Shown piece by piece: positions 59,456 to 64,000 of a stretch of 64,000 nucleotides of DNA. The position numbers and the translations under genes were made by a program. The number at the start of each line of letters is the position of its first letter. Positions within the stretch are counted from its first letter, which is position 1. Where the stretch lies: NCBI RefSeq assembly GCF_024362765.1, contig NZ_CP093302.1, positions 616,001-680,000 on the forward strand, given 5' to 3'. This DNA is from Alkalihalobacillus sp. LMS6. Its GTDB lineage: Bacteria > Bacillota > Bacilli > Bacillales > Bacillaceae_D. Under the pieces are notes generated by a model that was not told the DNA's origin, made no database searches, and worked only from the letters and a program-made list of their open reading frames with translations.

Positions 59456-59957
59456 ACCACAAGGTGGAGAGCGGTCCGTGTTCGCCAAAGACAGGATCAT
59501 GACTTGGTTTCGGGACTTCTGTAATTTTTTGAATATGTTTTTCTTTCTCTGCAGGGTCACCTGTACATAAATCATATGGAACGCCTTCAGGATACGCGCC
59601 GATAACAGCAAATGACTCGCTACCATCAATAAATTTATGGCCGGTTCCTGCTGGTAAGATTAACACATCGCCGACACCAACTTCGAGCTGCTCGCCAGAC
59701 ACACCCCCAACTTGTAACGTTGCTTCACCTTCGACCACAACTAATACTTCATGGGCGTTGCTATGGTAGTGATGATAGTCAAAAATGCCACCACGCCAAG
59801 AGTTATACCAGTGATTTTCTTTTAAAATTTGTTCAATGCTATCTTCATTTTCAAATACCGCTTGATAATGCACAAATGGATAGCTCGGATGGTTTGGAAC
59901 CCGCCCATCATCATTAAAATAATGTTGCTTCACCGTAACTTGATTTAAATCTCGCAT
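59454..59957 (-). CDS. Cupin domain protein, YjlB-like
   Basis: The cupin metal motif is YHHYHSNAHEVLVVVEGEATL (His, His and Glu ligands) followed by GDVLILPAGTGHKFI with the last His. The start VKQHYFNDDGRVPNHPSYPFVHY matches the YjlB group. It is a small single-domain dioxygenase or isomerase-like protein of unknown activity. GGGAGGC upstream. Length 167 residues. Confidence 0.82.
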   Translation of the reverse strand: MRDLNQVTVKQHYFNDDGRVPNHPSYPFVHYQAVFENEDSIEQILKENHWYNSWRGGIFDYHHYHSNAHEVLVVVEGEATLQVGGVSGEQLEVGVGDVLILPAGTGHKFIDGSESFAVIGAYPEGVPYDLCTGDPAEKEKHIQKITEVPKPSHDPVFGEHGPLSTLW

Positions 59958-60110
59958 CTGAAAAGCCTCCCATTTCCCTTTTATTATCTATACCACCCTA
60001 ATGAGAGCGCAAACATAAAACAATCGACAGGAATGAGAATAAAGTTGTTTACGAAACGAGAAAGCGGGTAAAGAATTCCAAATAAATCCAAATCATTAGA
60101 GGTGTGAAGA

Positions 60111-60290
60111 ATGAAGCGAAAACTAATGAAAGCTGAACAAGATCGCGTAATCAGTGGCGTTTGCGGGGGAATTGCAGACCATTTGGGGATCCCATCCCTC
60201 GCTGTCCGCTTGATTTTTCTTGTTATCCCCGCTAACGTTTTAATTTATGTGATCTTGGCAATGTATTTAGAGACAAATCCGGTTATCTAA
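60111..60290 (+). CDS. PspC domain small membrane protein
   Basis: An ATG at 60111 after AGAGGTG opens a 59-codon frame. MKAEQDRVISGVCGGIADHLG is the PspC domain start, followed by one hydrophobic segment (AVRLIFLVIPANVLIYVILAMYL). PspC proteins take part in the envelope-stress response; in Bacilli they stand alone, like YvlC. It is too short for usual gene-finding thresholds but clear. It forms its own unit. Confidence 0.8.
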   Translation: MKRKLMKAEQDRVISGVCGGIADHLGIPSLAVRLIFLVIPANVLIYVILAMYLETNPVI

Positions 60291-60305
60291 GGGGAGGATG
60301 AAAAT

Positions 60306-60566
60306 TTACAATACCAAATCCCATTCATGAATCTCAAAATCTCTTGCTCGTTCGACGACGTAAGGATCATTTTGCACAAGCTCTAGTAATTCTTCGAAAG
60401 TATTCGTTTGATAGATGACGAGCCCTCCTGTTCCGTCGATAAAGCGGCCGTTGGCAAAGATTTTTCCGTCTGCCTTTTTCTCCTGAAGGTATGCGACGTG
60501 AGCTTCACGATAGTCTTCGCTTTTCTGTTCATCTAGCATCGGTAAAAGTACGGCATAATAAGTCAT
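60306..60566 (-). CDS. YciI-like protein
   Basis: The 86-residue protein matches the YciI/dimeric ferredoxin-like fold: YYAVLLPMLDEQKSEDYREA, HVAYLQEKKADGKIFANGRF and LVQNDPYVVERARDFEIHEW. The conserved His-Asp pair of YciI (HxxYL, PxxxxA) is kept. Function in Bacilli is unknown. AAGGAGA precedes the ATG. It lies 20 bp downstream of the methyltransferase gene and is probably co-transcribed with it. Confidence 0.82.
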   Translation of the reverse strand: MTYYAVLLPMLDEQKSEDYREAHVAYLQEKKADGKIFANGRFIDGTGGLVIYQTNTFEELLELVQNDPYVVERARDFEIHEWDLVL

Positions 60567-60585
60567 AGGTCACTTCTCCTTATGA

Positions 60586-61206
60586 TTAGATTTCGATTTT
60601 TCGTAAAATGACAGATTGAAAGGTTAGTTCGCCCCCAATTACGTGTTTAGGTACGACGGTAAATGATTCAATGGAAAAATGTGCAGTTAACAATGTTTGA
60701 AGGGCGTCATCTTCATAGAAAGAGAAAAATCGTTTTGGCTCGTAAACATCATCTTCCCAAATGCCTTCAGAATTCTTCCCGCCATATACACCTAAGTAAA
60801 ACAGCCCGCCTGGTTGTAGCACGCGCTTTAGTTCAATTAAAACATCTTCCAGTTCAGCTTTTGGCACATGAAGTAAGCAGTTGAGTGCATAAATGGCGTC
60901 AAAATGGTTTGAAGGGAAGGTTAAGTCATAAAAGCTCATTTCTGCGGCTTCTAATCCTTTTTCCTTACATAAGGTAATCATTTCTGGTGATAGGTCAGTA
61001 CTAAACGTTTTTAATCCATTTTCTTTAAAATAAAGGCTGTCATTTCCCGGACCTGCGCCAATTTCTAGAAGGGTCACTTTTTCTTCTTCCTGCACTAGTT
61101 TTAGAAAATGATTTCTTTCTTTCATCTTCCACGTCTCTGTTATTGCTTCATTTCGTTGATTGGCTTGTTTGTTATAAGCGTCTATTAGCAGCTTTTGGTT
61201 ATCCAA
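60586..61206 (-). CDS. SAM-dependent class I methyltransferase
   Basis: The SAM-binding motif LLEIGAGPGNDSLYFKENG is at about residues 45-63, followed by FSTDLSPEMITLCKEKG and the motif IV-like IYALNCLLHVPK. The 206-residue size is that of small-molecule methyltransferases. The start is ATG at 61206; GGGGG lies upstream. Its target is unknown. Confidence 0.87.
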   Translation of the reverse strand: MDNQKLLIDAYNKQANQRNEAITETWKMKERNHFLKLVQEEEKVTLLEIGAGPGNDSLYFKENGLKTFSTDLSPEMITLCKEKGLEAAEMSFYDLTFPSNHFDAIYALNCLLHVPKAELEDVLIELKRVLQPGGLFYLGVYGGKNSEGIWEDDVYEPKRFFSFYEDDALQTLLTAHFSIESFTVVPKHVIGGELTFQSVILRKIEI

Positions 61207-61230
61207 ATTTCATCCCCCATTATGGCAATG

Positions 61231-61698
61231 TTACATGTATGCAGCTTTCATTTTTTCTTCCAGCTTTTTCGTTAACTTGTCTCTTAGTGTACCGTGAGTC
61301 GCTTCTTGAAACTGTTCCTGTTCGTTCGTCCATTTTTCTTGTGGGTATTGCCAAACGGGATGAGGAATTCGTTCTGCTGGTTCCCAATCGTATCGCGGGA
61401 AAAGATGTGCATGTAAATACGTATCAGTATTGCCATAGATGGAGTAATTCACGCGTAGGGGCTGGCATACTTCAAGAATGGCATCACCGATTAAACTCAT
61501 ATCTAGAAGATAGTCGCTACGTAAAGCTAGTGGCATCTTCTCAAGGGAAGGCCATTTTTCCGCCGGTAACAAAACGCAATAGCCAGGCAAAAACTGTGTG
61601 TCACCGATAACTGCAAATCCGCTGCGCATGTTGACCATCACCATCGGATTTTGATTGGTTTGTGCTGCTTTGATTCGATCTTGCTTCCAATTGTGCAT
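61231..61698 (-). CDS. HIT superfamily-like hydrolase
   Basis: The 155-residue core has NMRSGFAVIGDTQFLPGYCV, typical of HIT-like phosphodiesterases (the usual GHTLVIPK region is replaced), and NTDTYLHAHLFPRY. That second block has the His-x-His of the HIT triad but not the full HxHxHxx, so the enzyme is divergent. AAAGGAG before the ATG at 61698 selects the start; the longer frame to 61788 overlaps the upstream gene. The likely activity is on nucleotidyl compounds. Confidence 0.7.
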   Translation of the reverse strand: MHNWKQDRIKAAQTNQNPMVMVNMRSGFAVIGDTQFLPGYCVLLPAEKWPSLEKMPLALRSDYLLDMSLIGDAILEVCQPLRVNYSIYGNTDTYLHAHLFPRYDWEPAERIPHPVWQYPQEKWTNEQEQFQEATHGTLRDKLTKKLEEKMKAAYM

Positions 61699-61714
61699 GT
61701 TTGTTTCACTCCTT

Positions 61715-62428
61715 TTATTTACTATGAATAAAGTGAAAGGCGATGTATGCAGCAAAAAGGATGTATGAATATTCTGTAGCCAAATCACGATTTAATTCCA
61801 ACTGGTAGGTATAGCTTTTTTGATAGAATCCCTTTCCGATTTGTTGAGTACCATCTTTTATTTGCAGGTCTTGACCAATGAGTGCGGTTTCAAACACAAA
61901 CGTACGTGCATAGTAGTCTACATACATTTGATTACGGGTATGTTTTAAACTAGATAATGCTTTTTCAAGACATATCAAGCCAACTGGTTGATTATTTTCA
62001 AGGATTTCCCATTGTAAGGTTTTGCCTTTCTTGCGCTCTTTAATGGTAATCGTTTGATTGTGATCAAAAGCGAATTGTAGTTGTAAATGCCAAGCGCCTT
62101 GATTTTTTACAATTGTTTCAATAAATTGATGCAGCCGTTTTTTATAAAATCGATGAAACGAACCGATTTGTTGTCCGTTAAAATAAAGTGGTCGTGTGTT
62201 TGTGGTAACACGGTCAAACAAACGGACAGAAAAGCCATCATGATTCTGCGCAGGCACATAGTGTTTATCTTTTCGGTATTGCTGATAGATGAAGCGATTT
62301 AATCCAACAGCAAAAATGAGAAAAAGAAGCGTCGCGATAACCGCGGATCGCTCAATCTCTCCAACAAATAGATAACGAAGCGGTATGGCAATTAATCCAA
62401 TTGCAAAAAAGGTATAAAGAATATTCAT
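61715..62428 (-). CDS. Membrane protein with LOR/tubby-like beta domain
   Basis: Two N-terminal hydrophobic segments (residues 3-20 and 28-46) are followed by a 170-residue domain of alternating hydrophobic strands: FYKKRLHQFIETIVKN, LQLQFAFDHNQTITIKE and YYARTFVFETALIGQDLQIK. A last hydrophobic patch is at the C-terminus (YSYILFAAYIAFHFI). The strand pattern resembles the tubby C-terminal/LOR fold, which I offer as a possibility only. It is 16 bp from the HIT-like gene. Confidence 0.6.
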   Translation of the reverse strand: MNILYTFFAIGLIAIPLRYLFVGEIERSAVIATLLFLIFAVGLNRFIYQQYRKDKHYVPAQNHDGFSVRLFDRVTTNTRPLYFNGQQIGSFHRFYKKRLHQFIETIVKNQGAWHLQLQFAFDHNQTITIKERKKGKTLQWEILENNQPVGLICLEKALSSLKHTRNQMYVDYYARTFVFETALIGQDLQIKDGTQQIGKGFYQKSYTYQLELNRDLATEYSYILFAAYIAFHFIHSK

Positions 62429-62597
62429 CGTAATCTACCATTCCTTCTAGTATAAGCGATTATTTTCTAAATAAATAGTTTAAAACAAGAGTCATTTTTA
62501 AGAAAGCCCTCTTAAGTCTAAAGAAGGATGAGGGAAGATTCAATTCAATCGTAAAAGTAAGAATTGTAAATGTTATAATCAATTGGGAGGGATGGAT

Positions 62598-63194
62598 ATG
62601 GCTGATTCAAACCATGATGGTCATGACGAAAAAATAGAAATAATTGATCGAGAAATTTGTGCATTGATACAAAAGCGGAAACACGTGTCGAACGAGCAAC
62701 CGACTTCTCCGTCGCCTGAAAAGCTAAACGAATGGGCACATACATATGGGCTTGAAAAGGAAATGTTGAATGCTTTATTTAGTACGATTGAGAGTGAAGG
62801 TGATTTTAAACCGGTCGTCAAGCCGAAAGGGTATCTCGGAACGGTTCCACTGTCATTTATGTATGAAGAGAATGAGGTCATCTATAGCTTAACGGCCATT
62901 CAATCTTATAAAAACGCTTCCGTTCTCTTTTTTCAAGTAGCGAGTAATCCACAAAAGCAGAATTTACAAGAACCGATGCGGGCATTTGAGCTTACGATTA
63001 AGGGAACAACATCATACGTGACACAACTGACCGAGGGTAGCGGTGGGGACGCAATGTTCAACTATCGTTTTGTCATTAGTCCAGCCATTAAGGAAGATGT
63101 CACGATCTCGGTCTCTGAAAGATTTGGTGAAGGGGAGTGCGTGACGCCGTTTGAATGGAAGGTCGACAAACAAGCGTTGATCAAGAATGAGTAA
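62598..63194 (+). CDS. Unknown protein with chorismate-mutase-like N-terminal helix
   Basis: GGGAGGG before the ATG at 62598 selects this start. Residues 10-30 (EKIEIIDREICALIQKRKHV) have the Ile-Asp-Arg-Glu-Ile pattern of the first helix of AroQ-type chorismate mutases. The remaining 170 residues are beta-rich (FKPVVKPKGYLGTVPL, VIYSLTAIQSYKNASVLFFQ) and unlike any chorismate mutase. I cannot assign a function; the helix is probably a small dimerisation element. Confidence 0.6.
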   Translation: MADSNHDGHDEKIEIIDREICALIQKRKHVSNEQPTSPSPEKLNEWAHTYGLEKEMLNALFSTIESEGDFKPVVKPKGYLGTVPLSFMYEENEVIYSLTAIQSYKNASVLFFQVASNPQKQNLQEPMRAFELTIKGTTSYVTQLTEGSGGDAMFNYRFVISPAIKEDVTISVSERFGEGECVTPFEWKVDKQALIKNE

Positions 63195-63209
63195 ATAGGG
63201 GGATATCAA

Positions 63210-64000
63210 TTGCTACAAAGAGAAACTTTGCCATTAAAACATAAAACAATTCTTATTACGGGAGTGAGCCGGAGAAAAGGAATTGGCTATGCGATCGCAC
63301 GTCAATGTGCCGCTTTTGGGGCGTCCATCATTACGCAACATTATCAAGCGCATGATGAACAACAAGACTGGGGCGCTGATTCTTTAGAAGACGTATCGGC
63401 GGGAATCGAAGCTGAATTAATTGAAGGCGCAACGCATACGCATTATTCGGAAAATTTTGAAGAAGAGCAGGCGCCAGCAACCCTTTTTCAAGCGATCGCA
63501 GAGCAAGATGCAGTCGTAGATGCACTGGTCTGTAATCATGCTATGAGCGGAAATGATGGCACATTGATGGAAATGAATGCGTTGTCACTTTCGCGGCATT
63601 ACACCGTCAACACGCAATCAAGCTTGCTCCTTGCTCAACAATACGTGAAACAATTTAACAGCAAAACTGGCAGAGGAAAAGTCATTTTTATGACGTCAGG
63701 ACAGGAACTTGGTCCGATGCGCGGCGAAATTGCGTATGCCGCTGCAAAAGGTGCACTTGCTTCGTTGACTGAAACGATTGCAGATGAATTAGCGGTTCAC
63801 GGTGTGAATGTGAATACGGTCAATCCTGGTCCAGTTGATACGGGCTATATGACGGATGATTTATGGCAATCGCTAAAGCCGAAATTTCCATTTGGTAGAA
63901 TGGGTGAAGGGGAAGATCCTGCACGTTTAATTGCGTGGTTGTTAACAGATGAAGCCAATTGGATTACAGGGCAAGTGATTAATACGGAAGGGGGCTTTCG
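63210..64000 (+). CDS. Short-chain dehydrogenase/reductase (3-oxoacyl reductase-like), cut by window end
   Basis: Start is TTG at 63210 after AGGGGGATA; no stop is reached before the window ends. The cofactor loop is TGVSRRKGIG, with an insertion of two residues in the usual TGxxxGIG. CNHA replaces NNAG. The catalytic residues are Ser in FMTSGQ and Tyr/Lys in YAAAK, and ITGQVINTEGGF closes the domain. It resembles SDRs of Bacilli annotated as 3-ketoacyl-ACP reductase homologues. No neighbours to indicate the substrate. Confidence 0.82.
   Translation, partial: MLQRETLPLKHKTILITGVSRRKGIGYAIARQCAAFGASIITQHYQAHDEQQDWGADSLEDVSAGIEAELIEGATHTHYSENFEEEQAPATLFQAIAEQDAVVDALVCNHAMSGNDGTLMEMNALSLSRHYTVNTQSSLLLAQQYVKQFNSKTGRGKVIFMTSGQELGPMRGEIAYAAAKGALASLTETIADELAVHGVNVNTVNPGPVDTGYMTDDLWQSLKPKFPFGRMGEGEDPARLIAWLLTDEANWITGQVINTEGGF

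Noticed and set aside
1-64000. CRISPR arrays, insertion sequences, tRNA or rRNA genes
   Set aside because: No regularly spaced repeats of CRISPR size, no transposase or integrase frames and no rRNA or tRNA-like sequences were seen on either strand.

Overview
The window looks like chromosome of a low-GC, spore-forming Bacillaceae, probably an alkaliphilic relative of Alkalihalobacillus/Shouchella. Supporting features are strong AGGAGG-type ribosome sites, a Sda-like sporulation checkpoint protein, a Rap-Phr cassette, a Des/DesK/DesR cold-sensing module, a TPP riboswitch on a YlmB-type deformylase, and acidic extracytoplasmic domains. No rRNA, tRNA, insertion sequence, integrase or CRISPR array was seen. 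Gene families were assigned by reading motifs, without database searches.

Layout. 1-4.5 kb: small membrane proteins, a nucleoside hydrolase, an Sda-like gene, an AlkC-type DNA glycosylase with a C-terminal Ig-like domain, and a possible 45-aa gene behind a Fur-like box. 4.57-7.6 kb: DesR-box-like repeats, des, a nested hairpin, desK and desR. 7.7-22.4 kb: an accessory run of small enzymes (six GNAT acetyltransferases, VOC protein, YitT-type membrane protein, LigT-like protein, serine hydrolase, APH-like kinase, NUDIX, cytidine-deaminase-like protein, DinB, two P-loop kinases, BAAT-type hydrolase), one decayed alpha/beta hydrolase and a 39-aa secreted peptide. 22.4-26.3 kb: sulfate ABC importer operon sbp-cysT-cysW-cysA behind a near-consensus sigma-A promoter. 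26.4-27.6 kb: rap-phr.

28.2-41.2 kb: a large acyl-CoA catabolic cluster. Its second half (sigma-54 promoter, AliB-, BadI-, AliA- and BadH-like enzymes, then another acyl-CoA dehydrogenase, two SDRs and a HadA/HadB-like hydratase pair) resembles the cyclohexanecarboxylate to pimeloyl-CoA route. Its first half (class III CoA-transferase, acyl-CoA dehydrogenase, DUF3870, MaoC-like protein, sigma-54 activator) may process the resulting dicarboxylyl-CoA. The first half is preceded by a structured leader ending in a terminator directly before the first ribosome site. A TTCGCA/TGCGAA array upstream of the sigma-54 promoter is the likely activator enhancer.

41-64 kb: lipoproteins, a TetR/MFS efflux pair with operators, a secreted GH16 beta-glucanase, an amidase, a MazG-like protein, an antibiotic-biosynthesis-monooxygenase-like gene with an in-frame stop, a MerR-controlled ABC-2 exporter, a MutS2-like ATPase without Smr domain, an NADH oxidase behind three Rex-like repeats, methyltransferases, TPP riboswitch-ylmB, a cupin, a PspC protein, YciI, HIT-like and membrane proteins, and an SDR cut by the window end.

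The most striking item is the MutS2-like gene at 52983-54911. Its leader has a consensus promoter, a 7-codon ORF (MYLVVLN) with a strong ribosome site, a perfect 10-bp long-range stem that overlaps the end of that ORF, and an intrinsic terminator. This is the architecture of antibiotic-induced ribosome-stalling attenuators. Because Smr-containing MutS2 acts on collided ribosomes, I propose an antibiotic-inducible ribosome-rescue or resistance factor.
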